Translations under genes and position numbers: made by a program | Origin: Diplosphaera chodatii | Lineage: Eukaryota > Chlorophyta > Trebouxiophyceae > Prasiolales > Stichococcaceae | Assembly (NCBI GenBank): GCA_032358165.1 | Contig: JAALGY010000057.1 | Span: forward strand, 1-64,000 | Direction: 5' to 3' | DNA: 64,000 bases | Notes under the pieces: generated by a model | Told to the model about the DNA's origin: nothing | What the model saw: the letters and a program-made list of their open reading frames with translations, nothing else | Databases searched by the model: none | Shown: in pieces, positions 1 through 12,205 of the stretch | Layout: each line of letters opens with the position of its first letter | Position numbering within the stretch: position 1 is the stretch's first letter

Positions 1-3000
1 CGCCCCTGCGGGTTGAGGCAGATGTTGTCATCGACAGCACATCTTAGATGAACGTGCAGGCATGCAGATGACAGACCTACAGTACTGCTGTGAGCTGCGT
101 CCGCCGCGGCTCACTGATAGGATGCAGGCGGCGGGTAGCCGGATCGCAGCTGCAGCGCCGAAAACACAAACACGAGAGACTTGAGGGCGGCAAAGACGCG
201 CAGGTGGCCGCGGGCGGCGCTCGACATCTCCAGGGGGCTCTAGAACAGGCTCAGGCAGTACCAGTACACCAGCGCCGCCTGCCCCGCGAGCAGCAACGCC
301 TGCAGCATGCCAGACGGAAAGGTCCTCACAATGCACGACGTACAGCACAACACGGCACAGCAAAGCACATACCACAAAGCATAGCACCAGCAGAGCATAC
401 AGTGGATGGGACAGACCAGGAAAGCTGGTTGCACACTCTGGCGAAGCAAGCTGCATGGTGCATCATGCTGTATGACTGCAGGGTCGGTGCACCTTGCCCA
501 CCTTGCCCGGTGGTGGCCCAGGGTGTAGAACACGCGGTCCAGGACCAGGCACAGGAACAGCAGGACGAGGCAGTGAAGTATAGTCCGCCGGGATCACGCG
601 CTGCTCCGCGTCAGATCCGCCAGCGTGCTCGCGCTGGACAGCACGACCTATCGGCAACAGGAACAAATTGTCAAAATCAGTTGCTGCTGTCAACCAATCA
701 TGCGCAAGCGTTGTCATTTGAAATGCGACGCTGCTGAGAGTCACGCATGACCCAGGGCGTCAGACGACACGCTGCTAATTCTGCGCCCTTTCACAGACTG
801 GCGTGCAGGAATTGTTACGCATAGTAACCTGGTAGAAGAGCGATGCATACGGGAAAGCCAGCAGGTCGGCGGCCACGGTCAGCATGTACCAGTCCTGCTC
901 CATCTGCGTGTGCGACTCGGCGCCTTCCACCTGGAACAGATGGGCAGCGGTGACATTCCAGCCGTTGCCACCTGCTTGAGCCTGTGCTGTCATGACTGAC
1001 AACTCAGAAGGCCTTCCTGCATGCTGATACCTGCAGCTCGACAGAGATCGCTGGTGCATGCTGCCCTGCCGCTGAACCCGCATGGTGGACGGCCGCCGCG
1101 GCCGTGGCGTGGCTGGCTGGCTGGGGGACCCGCGGCTGTCTGGGTTCTGACTTCTCCGTGCGGGCGTTGTCACACTCATCAGGCTTCTGGCCCCCAAGCT
1201 GGGGCCCTGCAGCAACTTGCTGCTGGTGGGTAGCAGGCTGCCTGCCAGCGCGGATGGCTGCCCTGGCCGCCCTGGCCGCCTCTCGGGGTGGCTGGCTCGA
1301 TTTCGGAGCTGCCCTGCTGCTGCTCCCCAGTGCTTTTATTGCATGCTGCTGAGCGGGTCCATCTGTTGTGTTGAAATGCAGCAGCATCAGCAAGCCCAAC
1401 AACCACAGCAGGCACATGAGAAGTCGCACACGCAGCATGCAATCCGTGCAGATGCTGCCTTCTCACCTTCGGGGCTATGGTCTCGTCCAGACCGATTGCC
1501 GCCCTGCTGCTGGTCGTGCTGGTATCGCAGCAGAGACTCTGCCACATGCTGCGCCGGCCTTAACGACCTGCAGAGGGCCGAACCTGCCTGACACCATCGT
1601 CACTCACTATAAACTGTCACATCATAGATGCACCGTTCCATGCCACCGTCCTGTGTCTGTGCAACTGCAACAGCATGAAGTCTTGCACACCTGAGCGGCC
1701 AGCCAGCTGTGCCAGAGTAGCCGCCGGTCGTGTGGGGAGTCGCCTGCACCGCCACCACCTCCAGCACCGCCACGGCGCTGCCGTCTGACCGGCTGTAAAC
1801 CCTGCTGACTGATGCTGCAAGCGGGGCGGCAGAGGCCAGCTCACGAACCGGCCGCCGCTGGGATGCTGCGGAATTGCAGGAGGGTTTGCATCAGCAGTGC
1901 GGCGGAACAGACTGCAGTGGTGTCAGAAGCTGTGGTTGTGCTGTTGCACCAATCCTTGTGCTGGAGCATTGCAAGAGCAACAAACCTGGTGGGCAGTGCC
2001 GGGCACACCTATCAACCCGGCGCCGTCGCCGCTGACGTCCCCCCGCTCGGCCAGATCCAGCTGCCGCCGCTTCTGCAGCGTGCGGGCCGCCGCCACATCC
2101 GCAGCCCTGTAGCCGTCCATGAGTGAGCTGACCTGCGCCTGCAGCACCCGCTGCCCATCGCCGCTCGTCCAGTCGCCATCTGCAGTAGCAAGGCCCACGC
2201 ACCAGCCTCAAACTCCTGCCAGTGTGATACCACAGTAGCCAAGGGGGGGAAACAGTGTTGCAACACGCAGCGTTCTGGCAAGGTGTCTCAGACAGCACAC
2301 CTTTGCGAGGCGCAGCCTCCAGCAGCACAAAGTAGAGCGGCCGTTCCGAGGTGGTCGTGACACGCGCAAAGAACTCGAAGACGGCCAGCGCCGCTGAAGA
2401 TGTGGTGTCGATTGTCCGGTGCAGCCAGTTTGTCTGCCCCTGCGCAACGGCAGGATAGCAGCACCTGCGTCCTGCTGGACATCATTATTTGGAGTTGCTT
2501 CTTGGTACAAGTTGCTCCTGAGAAGGCAGTTGCCAAGGCAGAATGCATGACATCAGCACACCTGCCCCATCTGCAGTGCAGCAGAGTCTGTTCGGCGGCG
2601 CCCAGTGCAGGCGTCTCCGCGGCGCCCTCTGCATCTGGGTCGCCATCCGGCTGCTTATGGCCTGTCTCCAGGTCTGCCTCGGCTGGCTTGTCCACCGCCG
2701 CCGCGCCAGCCTGTGGATGTCAGTGTGCATAGTGTTGATATCTTTTGTACCCTGAGCGTCTTTGTAATCGCGCCCTCCTGTTTTGTATAGTCAGCACAGC
2801 AGCATCAGCAGGGGCCCTGGCGGATGCAACTCACACCTTGGATGCAGGTTCAGACCTGGAGGTAGGCCAGCGAGTAGGTGTGCATGAGCGTGCCCAGGTA
2901 CAGCAGGAACAGCGGGAGACACCGCAGCGCTGCCTGGTGCAGGCCCACCTGCAGCGCAACCCAGGATTCTCAGTGATAAAAGTCACAAGCAGGGCTAGCG

Positions 3001-6000
3001 CGAGTGGACCCGTTCGATGGTGTCTGTCGCACCAGCACCGCAATCGTGACAGATAGGCTGATGTCACTGCAACCCCCTTTTAAAATGCACAAACCTGCTC
3101 CATGCGGGTGCGCAGCAGCGGCGTGACCCAGGGGCAGTTCAGGCGAGTGGGGATCTGCCACACATACTGCGCAATTAACACCACCGGTGGCCTCCGTGTA
3201 CATCAGCACCCCCTGCACAGCAGAAAAGACAGCTTGTGAACAACCTGGGACGACCACCATCATGTAGAGCCTTCAAAACACCAGGGGCATGCAGGCACGC
3301 CTGTCAATGTGGGATTCTTTGCAACGGCAACAATAGCAGCTGCATGTGATGCACCTGCCAGTTTTGGCGCCTGGGCCTCTGGGACAGTAGCGCGTAGGCC
3401 AGCAGGCTGTACAGGCACCCCAAGGGGCTGCACAGCAAACAGGTGGCGCAGCGAGCCCCAGTGCAGGCCCGGAGGCAGGCCAATCAGGACGCTGTACTGG
3501 TACAGCAGCAGCCCACCAAGAAGTGGCAACACCACCTGTCAAATGCATGACGCCACGGCGTCAGGGGCGCGACGCCATGGAGCTATGGTCAGTTGGTGCA
3601 GCTGATGGCTTCATGCGACAGTGCAATGCTGCAGCAGAATAGCGGTAATTTAGGAATGTAAGAACCCTCACCATGGCCCAGGTGCGGCGGCGGGGCCCCT
3701 CGGGCAGCGCCATGCCAGCGCCAATGCACAGGAAGAAGATGAGCGACAGCGCATTCAGGTACAGGAACGCCGACAGAAGCAGCATCAACATGCAGATCTC
3801 CATGCCCCAGTCCTGCAAGCACATTGCACCAAAAGCAGGTCAACCTGCATGGCCGGAGGCGCAACAGTCACACCCCAGGTCACTGACACGCAGCCACAAA
3901 TGAATTTGTTGTTCGCTGTAGCATGGCAGCTCCTACTGTCGCTCTGACATGGCAGCTAGCCACTGGTACCAGCAGCACTGCACCTGCCACAGGCGCTCAG
4001 TCCAGTCCTGCATCGCGAAGCGGAACATGGACAGCTGCTGGGCCCAGCGTGCAATCCACTGCTCTGTCTCGACCGACGCTGCCGCTGTCACCTGAATGCG
4101 CGTGGGCTATGGCATCGCCTTCTGCGCTTGTTGTAGGCTGCTCATCAGCCTGAGAGTCCGTGCCGGCGCCAAGCCTATCGCTTGCCACGCACTGCCTTTG
4201 CCGCTGCCCCATTGCCAGCAGGCTGTTGAGCTGCAGGCGGCGGCCAGTCCACTGTTGTCAGGACTCGGTTGGCGCTGGTCTGCAACCGCCCCGTCACATC
4301 CTGCAAACATGGAAGCACGGCATGAGCAGGCGAAAGCTGTGCAGACGTCATGCGATGCACACGACGGAGGCACCAGTGAGTGTGTGTCCAGTGGCCCTGT
4401 TCGGCAAAGGCAACAGCAGCCATGCACCTGGAAAGCCAGGCGCAAGGTCGTGGCAGCCGGCGAGGCGCGCACCCGGGCGACGAAGCCGCCCCAGGGGGTG
4501 GCGGCGGCGCGGGCGCCCTCCTGAGACGATGGCCAGAACAGCGGGATCGGCTCCCCGGGCCCGCAGCATCCTTCAGCGCCTGCGGCATACGCTGAAGCCA
4601 CCTGCAGGCTAGGCACAAGCAGTTCCAAGAATGAGCAGGCAAGGTGGACGCACATGCAGATGTGGGTAGCCACTCATCTCGTAGAGAAAGCACCATGCCA
4701 TGAGTTGCACGAGCCACATCAGCAAGACCGGTGCAGAACGCAGCTGCAGGTGGAGCTGCTGTTGCATCTCATCCGCTGCCTGAGTGGTGCACTGATAACT
4801 GAAAGGTAGGATGGTGGGTGTGAAGCTGTCAATGAGCAACCCAGAGGACGCCTACAGAAGCCTGCGACAGTGCTCCAGGGCCGACCCTGCTGGATATTCA
4901 GGTGGAGCAGGTTTCTGCTCAGGGATGTAGCAGCCAACCTGAAGGAGCGGCGCTTGAGCGTGACGGCGAACAACAGCAAGAATTTCATGACGGACTCCAG
5001 GGCGGAGGCGCGCCCGGGCACCGCCCGCAGCCCGCCCCACACCAGCCACGCCACCACCTCCTTGCCCAGGAAGTGCCGCAGCCACGTCACCTGGTCAGTA
5101 ACCGTGTTGGTCGTCAGCCATGCAGGAGCACCAGTGCTGTTGCCCTAATTGCATTGTCGAAACTGCAGCGGCAGTCACATCGCTTGCGTGCTAGTGACAT
5201 AGCTGCTTGCACACCAAACCGAACACAAGGGTGATATTACACATGACTCTCAGCAGCGGAATAGCATGTGCACCTGGAAGGCGTACTGGCCAAGCAGCCA
5301 GGCCATGGTGAGCGCGTCGGTTGGCGGCCAGGACGGTGCGGAACAGCGCGCGGTTTGCCTTGGAGTTGGAGCGCGGCCCGCCGAACAGGGGCGCTGTGGC
5401 CACAAGCCCAGCTGCAGCATTGCATGACCAGTTGTGCATCCGGGCACAAGCTGTAAATCTGCCAAGACCCAGCAGCTTCTGGACGATGGTAGATGGCATA
5501 CACTCAATCAAGCAGACAACTGTTTGGCCAACAGAACTCCGTAATGGCGTGCAATACACCCCACCTGCGTACACCCAGCCAATGGCGCCGGGTCGCATGG
5601 CGGCCGCCCTCCAAGCGGCAAGCGCGACCAGCTTGCCGCCGTGCAGCACGATGGCGCGCTTGATGAAGGCGCCCAGGTGGCTCTGCCGCGCCAGCCGCCG
5701 TGTCTCGGCCGCTGCCTCGTCCTCCCGGCCGTGAGCTGCCTGATCCCGGAGTGAAGGACGTTCACAGGATCATCAAAGTCCCGTGAAGCTGCTGGGCTTG
5801 AGTTCTATCTATTGACGTGCATCCGGCACTCGCCTGACAGTCGAGCAGCAAATCGGCAGGGAGGATATCAGGTGGTTCACAGAGCTGCAGCCAAGCGCAC
5901 CACGAGGCAGCCAACGACAAAGCAGAAGCGGTACAGGTGCAGCGCCCCCAGCAGCAACGCCGCGCGGGCCAGCTGCAGCTCGGCTGTGACCGCACAACCC

Positions 6001-8172
6001 CCAGCCCCACCACCTCCTGCGTTGTACAAACCATGGACCATTGCCATGATTGCAAAGCGAATGATGATGTTGGCATTGTGCAGCCTTGTGAAGGTGGGAC
6101 AGCCTGCCAGCAGGGTGCAGCATCCCAGATTGCATGTGCGCTACCTGCAGAAGCCTGGTCACGCTCTCCGACATGGGCAGCCAAGATGGCAGGGGCGTGG
6201 CCGCGGCCAGGTACTGCGCCAGCCCGTCGCAGAGGGCGTACGCCGCCGGCACCGCCACTATCACCTAGCGGCCGGCGCCGCTGCTGAGCATCACCAGCTG
6301 GTGGCTGGGGGCTGCAGGCCACAGGCACATGGTCAATCAAGGGTGCAAGCTGTAGCTGTGTGCACGAGGTGTCGTTGCAAGCAAACGTTCGAGATCTCAA
6401 GAATTCCATGTGAGGAAGTGTTTGGGAGATTCTGCTAAATAGCAGAGGAGCAATGGGCGGCAACAGCGAAGTTGCTGGAGCGAAAAGCACGGGACGCACA
6501 AAGGTCCAGACGCTGGTGGTGCAGCAGGGTGCGGGCGGCGGCTGGGGAGGGGCCCAGATAGTGGCCATCGGCGTCGCGCTCGCAGAAGCGGCCCCGCAGC
6601 GGCCGCGCCACAAACATCGCCGCCAGCAGCAACAGGTAGCCCAGCCCGATGAGGCTGATGGGCGTGTCCCACAGCAGCAGGAAGTAGCCCTGTGCACCGT
6701 TAGCAGTGCACATGTCACTTCGTTGGATCGAAGGCTGCACATGGAGAGAGAGGGAACATCAGCCACAGCCTCAACAGTGGACACATCGATGCACCACTCA
6801 CCACCGTGCAACAGAGGCAGAGGCAGGATAGAGGCAGAGCATGTGTGGTGCTTCAACCGCTCGGTCTCATGTGCCACAGGGATCAGGAAGTCATCCAATG
6901 AACTCACCAGCAACACGACGACCAGCGAGCCGAAGGCGACCGCCATGCGGCCGCAACACAGCACCGGCGCCGGGAGGGCCGTGGCGGCGGGCGCCTCTTC
7001 CCCTATGTCCGGCTGTTGCCGCCGCTCCGCATCCGCCACAGCCTGCAGCCATGCCCCCAGACCCGCATGCAGCAGCGCCTGCGATGAGCCACAAGTTGCA
7101 TCAGAATCAGCGATGCTGCAGGAGTGATGACGCAGCACACTGCTGGACATAGCAGCAACCCCGCTGCAGTCTTGCAGCTGGCTGAACTGTCGGCCAGCCA
7201 GAAGAAGGATGCGTATGCGCACCAACATGCCAGCAGGCCACCGCAGCAGCCCTGTGCCTCAACCCACCAGCAGCATCGCCACGAGCACGGGCAGCATGGC
7301 GGCGGGCCGCGGCGCCCACAGCCCCAGCAGCCGCAGCGTGTGATTTGCGCCGTGGGGCGGGTACCGGTGCACCGGCAGCCCCGGCAGGCCCGCCACCACG
7401 CCCAGGTACATGGCCAGTAGGTGCAGCGCTGCACAGCCGCGCATGACGCCCCGGTGCCTCCGTGGCAGGATGGCCAGGCTGGCCTGCAGGAGGACGCAGC
7501 CAGCTGACAAGCAGGTCCCGTGGAGCACGGCATGGTGCCCACAGCAGGGGGTTTGTGCAGCTGACATCCACGCTTTGACACGGGTTGCTTGCGCATTTTC
7601 GGACACCTGGGGCTGCCAGGGGCTGCCAGGGTCTCCACAGGGCGAGCAGCGCCGCCAGCAACAGGTAGGCGCCGTGCAGCGGGTCCCACGCGGCGACGCC
7701 CGCCCAGAAGAAGGCGGCGGGCACCACGATGAAGCCTACCACCCACAGCGTCCGCCCCAGGCCCAGCAGCAACGCCGCCAACGCGCCCTGGGCGCCCTCC
7801 TGGGCGCCGGCTTCTGAAGGCGCCGCCTGCAAATCAGAAGAGCAAGCCAACAGTTTCCACACACAAGTTGCAGCTGGATCACAGCTTGATGCAGCGAGGG
7901 AGCCTTGATTGATGATGCAAACATTGGTCTGTCTCTTCATCTATCGTCAATGTCACAACTGCCAGTTGCGAACCCTAAGTGTCAGCCGCTGCTGTGACCA
8001 GGGTCAACGTCATGCCAGCGCGTCTCATGCACACCAACAGGCGCGCAGCTGGCGTGGCACCTCGTCCTCTGGGACGCCGTCTGCGGAGCTGCCGCGCAGC
8101 AGCGGCTGCCAGGCGGCGCCGCCTGTTGCGCCGGCCCGGGGCGAGGCGCCCGCCAAGGGACGTGGCCGTGTG
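1..8172 (-). CDS. Piezo-type mechanosensitive ion channel, partial (3' end off window)
   Basis: Large multi-pass membrane protein read from many exons. Clear ones lie near 8172-8061, 7828-7601, 7510-7268, 7081-6913, 6694-6497, 6264-6150, 5747-5572, 5094-4936, 4092-3988, 3815-3673, 3538-3400, 3172-3093, 2951-2855, 931-829, 649-514 and 342-115. Diagnostic segments are a transmembrane stretch containing YQYSVLIGLPPG at 3.5 kb (compare the QYxLCxGxPP signature of Piezo), LDRVFYTLG at 0.53 kb (the DRALYLRK-like segment before the C-terminal region) and FSALQLRSGYPPP at 0.15 kb (the SAYQIRCGYP signature). Piezo proteins are trimeric, stretch-gated cation channels of plasma or vacuolar membranes. 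The next exon starts at about base 4, so the cap domain and pore continue off the left edge. The true start codon was not found; 8172 is only the most upstream exon I can support. Apparent frame breaks occur at 594-596 and 240-242, so a decayed 3' end or sequence errors must be considered. Confidence 0.8.
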
Positions 8173-9116
8173 CTACAGCTTCAGGCTTGCGTGCGCAAGC
8201 ATATGTAACAGGTCAGCGATGGTTCCTGCGTGACCCGCGACATGCTGCTATCAAAAACTTGTATGCAGAGCGGCGGTGCACAGTGTGACAAGATGCCGTG
8301 GCAATAGCCAGCACAAGGCACCTGGCTCAGACCATGTTTGCTGCAGACAGGTGGCTGGGGCACGCTGGTGCAGCTGTGTGTTGTGCGTTGAGGCAAAGCG
8401 CTTTGTTGATGTGCCGGCGCTCTGGCTGCTGTGATGTATTGCCAGTGTTGTTGGCTCGGTTCCAGTGCATTGATACTGATGCTGAGGCGGCAAGCTGTAG
8501 GCCTCGCTTTCTTCTGCCGAGCACATATGGCCGCCTCACCTGCAGCAGCCATCGCATGTGTACTCAGGCGCCTGCAGCGCTAGCCTGTCATACATGTTGT
8601 TGGTCGTTGCAACCAGCGCTTTGTGGGTTCCCTTGCACCTGCAAACATGCAGCACCTATCTACTTGGGCAAATATGTCTGCCCACCAGTATCGTCAGATC
8701 TCTGGAAGGACAATGCGATGCAAATGGTTGCGACGCGCCTGCTGCAAGGCTACAACAACATTATCGCCCCCGTGCATATTGTTGCTGCGACGTCGGCTGC
8801 CCCAAATGTCGGCCGGGCGCTGGCGCCACCGCCTGCATAGCCACAGTGACGAAGTAATGTGTCGCGCACAGCTTGTACATGGCACATCGTGCTCTGACCT
8901 GCTTGCAAGACAAGCCCAAGAGTGCATGTCGTTCCAGGCAAAAGCATACTTACAGACTGTCAGCTTTGAAGCCGGGTAAACACTTGCGCCTGAGGGTCAT
9001 GGCAGCGCCTGGCAGGTTCATAGCGTCCACAGCAGGTTGCAGCTGCTGAGCTGAAGGAGTGGAGGTGGTGGCAGAGGCAACGCTGGAGGCCACCAAGCTT
9101 GCGCTTCATCTCCAGT
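8173..9116. other. Intergenic region upstream of Piezo; start exon not located
   Basis: No conserved protein segment was recognised. On the minus strand an ATG near 9020 opens a short reading stretch (MNLPGAAMTLRR...) ending at a good GTAAGTAT donor near 8958. An acceptor near 8843 leads into a further open stretch that ends at 8694. This could be a 5' exon of Piezo or a separate small transcript, but no family resemblance supports either. The promoter of the Piezo gene is expected here. Confidence 0.3.
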
Positions 9117-9144
9117 CTCTACCAGTGGAACCCCAAATATATTG
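9117..9144 (+). repeat. Left terminal inverted repeat
   Basis: About 28 bases starting CTCTACCAGTGGAA; the reverse complement is found at 10166-10193 with one substitution. It is flanked on the left by AGT. Confidence 0.75.
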
Positions 9145-10165
9145 CGCAATATATTGGGGGGCAATACGGGTCTGGAACCACAATAAAATTTAGTGAAAGG
9201 AATATGGCGGCAATATTTTGGAGGGCAATACGGGGCTGCAGGCCAACAATACATTGAGGCATCCAAGGCTCACTGTAGATCTGATTGCACCGTTGAACAA
9301 ACATCAATTGGCAGCGCGGCCTGCGATCCCATGCAATGCAGCGCTACTCGTTCATGGCATGCACTTTTGCAACAGCAGATTCAGCAGCAGCCCGCCATTC
9401 CAGTGTGCAACCGTTTTATGCATGCGGCTGCCGACAGCTGTGAAGGTTCACGGCGATGGCAGGGTAGGCGCTGAATCATGCAGCGTTGCACCCTTTGCAG
9501 AACTGATCAACATAGCCAGTGTAGGCTGCCGCGCGTGGCGCCGCGCTTTGCGGCCGGCCTGATGATTGTGCAGACGACAGGTGCGCCTGCCGCAAATGGC
9601 CGCAAGGCAACCCACAGCCCTGGCCTCACGTGATTGTCAGCAAATGCTTGCACGGCGGCGAATCGTGCAGCCGCGCGCGACATGCGTTGGTATGATTGTG
9701 AGGCGCAGTAACGGCAGTTGGCAGTTGGTCGCCAGCTTGCTAATAATGGCCAAGTGCTGATCGGCAGACCCTCCGGCCAGGAACCCCCATCAACAACCTA
9801 CCCATCAGTCCAAGCCCATCGAGCACAATATATTGGGGGCTCCTCCGGCAGCATTACAAATATTGATGCTGACAACAATATATTGCCTCGCGTGCAAAAT
9901 TATTGATGCTGACTTGTGCAATATATTCCTTTGACGGAAGAAATATTGCAATAAAATTTTGTGAGGGCAATATTCTAATCTGCAACACCAATTTAACGAC
10001 CTGCGCAGCCCCGCTGATGCACTGGTTCAGCCCCCTTGCCCAATTTTATTATGACGGCTGTAACAATATTGGGTCGTCTTGCCCAATATATTGCAGTCCG
10101 GCTGAGAACACAATACGATGGTGGAACCAAGGCAATATATTGGGTGCTGAGCAACTTTTATTGGC

Positions 10166-10193
10166 CAATATATTTGGGTTTCCACTGGTAGAG
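10166..10193 (-). repeat. Right terminal inverted repeat
   Basis: Reverse-complement partner of 9117-9144, ending CCACTGGTAGAG on the plus strand. It is followed by AGT, matching the trinucleotide before the left end. Confidence 0.75.
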
Positions 10194-12205
10194 AGTACAT
10201 GGTCCTGTGGGCAGCTCACATTGGTGTCAACCCCAAGAGTCGCAATGTCTGACGCTATACATCATGAGCAGGGTTGATGCCGCATGCTTGTTGATGAAGC
10301 TGCTCTAATAGTTGGGCCCGATGATGCATGCTCAATGGGAGACACGCAGCAGCGCTCCCCTAGAACTCACCCGGCAAGTAAGCCTGCCGCATGTGTTGCT
10401 GAAGTGCAGCCAACACACAACGTAACCCTGCCCAGAATCTGCACTAGCAACCTGCACATGCGCAACTGAGCATGATCATCACCAGCAACACACTGGCCAT
10501 CGACTATATGCAATGGGGACGCTGCATGACAGAACACTGTGCGTGAACTGCGCATGTGACGGCATGCGCGGCAGCGGTGCAACAGGCCATCAAGCCGCAG
10601 GTGGACATAGGGCGATGGACTGTATGGCGACTGCAACACTGGGTCTGCCTTGCTCTCTGTCTCGAAGTGTGCAACAACCAAGCCTTGCAAGTCTGTGCAG
10701 TGTCGGCACGTGGCCAAAGCTTGCAGCACACTGGGCTGTCGAAGGTGGGCAGCAATGCATCTGGACGTGTTGATCGATGCTGAAGTGAGTCTGAGCAGGT
10801 TGAGCGCTGATGGTTGATGCGTGCTATCAACACGTCGCTGCAGCTCTGTGCATTATATACTGTGCAGGAAGGGGCTGAGCCTTCGGACATCCCAGCAGAC
10901 AGAACATGCGTGTCGACCCACCGCCAGATTGCACATCGGGGGTGGATCTTGCTTATCCATGATGAGGTGCATGACCGTTGTATTGGCAGATCGAGTGAAG
11001 ATTCATGTATGATCCGATATGCAAACTGCGTGCTTGAGTGTCAGGTGGGGCGCATATATACACTGCAGAGGGCGATGCAGTGCCACAGCATGTCAGAGGG
11101 CCGGCAGCGCACGGTCCAGCACAACACAGCGGTGCCAAAGGATACATCTGCAGTGTATCAGCTGCCCCACTGCAAACAAAACATACAGCCAGTGCGCTGC
11201 GGAGCATCTGCTGCGCGCGGCCCTGCTTCCAAGAGTCCCCAGCAAAGCTGGACTTTGCTAGTTCCCCTTCCTGACGAGCAGCTTGCACCAATATGGTGCG
11301 CCTCACCGGCCCACCCATCCAGCGGGCAGATGCTGCTGGGCAGCATCAGGAGCAGCAGCTGCAGCCGCCGCCGCCGCCGCCGCTCCCCTCCGCGACACAC
11401 AGCGCACCAGCACACCGCCGCATGTTGGCCCTGCCGGCAGCACCGCGACTTGCAGGCCTGCCAACTGCGCCATGAACTGTCTGCTTTCACTCAGTTGCAC
11501 TACTGTTGCGCCATGGCTGCTGCCGCCACCTGCTGCTCGGCCCTTTCCTGCTGTAAGTACTGCCGCGTGGGATCTGCATGCAAGGGAGTGGCCTCAGCAG
11601 CAGAAGAGTAGTAGGCAGCGGCAGCGCCCTCCATGGTGCAAATAAAGCAACTGCAATGGGGTCTTGCAGTCTGCCAAAGTACTGACTACCTTGTATAGGG
11701 ACTGCCCCCGATACCAGTCAAATGTGCCTACGCATCATCAACGAAGCTCATGACGCACGGCTGCACAAGGTGAGGGGCTGTGGCCAGGGTACTTGCCGGT
11801 GTCTGTGGACTTGAAGGCTGCCATTGAACAGCAAATTGCAGCATACACCTTTTTCGGGATCACCTACGTCTGCGCAGGCGGCCATGTTGTCGGCCCCATC
11901 TTGAACCCCACACCACAGCACAACACAGCACACCCTGGGTCACTGGCTGGCCCGCCACCTGCACTGGGCACGCAATACTAGGTATTGCCATGAACACGAA
12001 GCACAACGCCGATGCCCTGATGAGAGACGCAGCAAATTCTGCTTCAGAAACCAGACAAAACAAAACCGGCACAAGCGGCATACCAGCAGGCACCACAGCA
12101 GCCGCACGACGCAACTGACAGGCGGCGCCTGCTGCGGAGTCTGCTGCGGCCCTGTGGCCGGCTCTTCAGGTGTCTGAATGGGTCCCACACCGGCTGGGGT
12201 GCGGT
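10194..12205. other. Intergenic stretch without a recognisable gene
   Basis: Open frames are present, including a 265-codon one at 10814-11611, but their composition (Cys, His, Arg and Gln scattered, no hydrophobic periodicity) and lack of any family motif argue against coding. A segment around 11740-11775 resembles the start of the satellite region near 12210-12240 (both contain CGAAGCTCATGAC). Diverged satellite-related sequence therefore extends left of the array. A short ATG-led stretch ending at a GTAAGT donor lies near 11513-11553 but leads nowhere I can support. Confidence 0.5.

Larger units (their letters stand above)
9117..10193. mobile_element. Non-autonomous DNA transposon with terminal inverted repeats
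   Basis: The two ends are inverted copies of each other. The left end begins CTCTACCAGTGGAA and runs on through CCCAAATATATTG with one mismatch relative to the right end; together about 28 bases pair. Immediately outside both ends is the trinucleotide AGT (9114-9116 and 10194-10196), which fits a 3-bp target-site duplication. The interior is AT-rich, unlike the GC-rich surroundings, and carries many copies of the palindromic motif CAATATATTG in subterminal positions. It has no credible transposase frame. Three-bp duplications are typical of Harbinger/PIF and CACTA superfamilies, but the end sequence matches neither consensus, so the superfamily is left open. A long MITE-like element is the simplest reading. 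Confidence 0.72.

Noticed and set aside
240..270. A 30-base intron removing the TAG in Piezo
   Set aside because: GTGTAC...TTCTAG would fit splice rules and phase, but it is far shorter than every other intron here and would delete half of a conserved membrane segment.
5762..7228. 488-codon open frame on the minus strand
   Set aside because: It crosses several Piezo exons and their introns, and the conserved transmembrane segments there read in other frames with good splice sites, so it is a chance frame in GC-rich sequence.
10814..11611. 265-codon open frame on the plus strand
   Set aside because: No motif, no splice context, random-looking composition.
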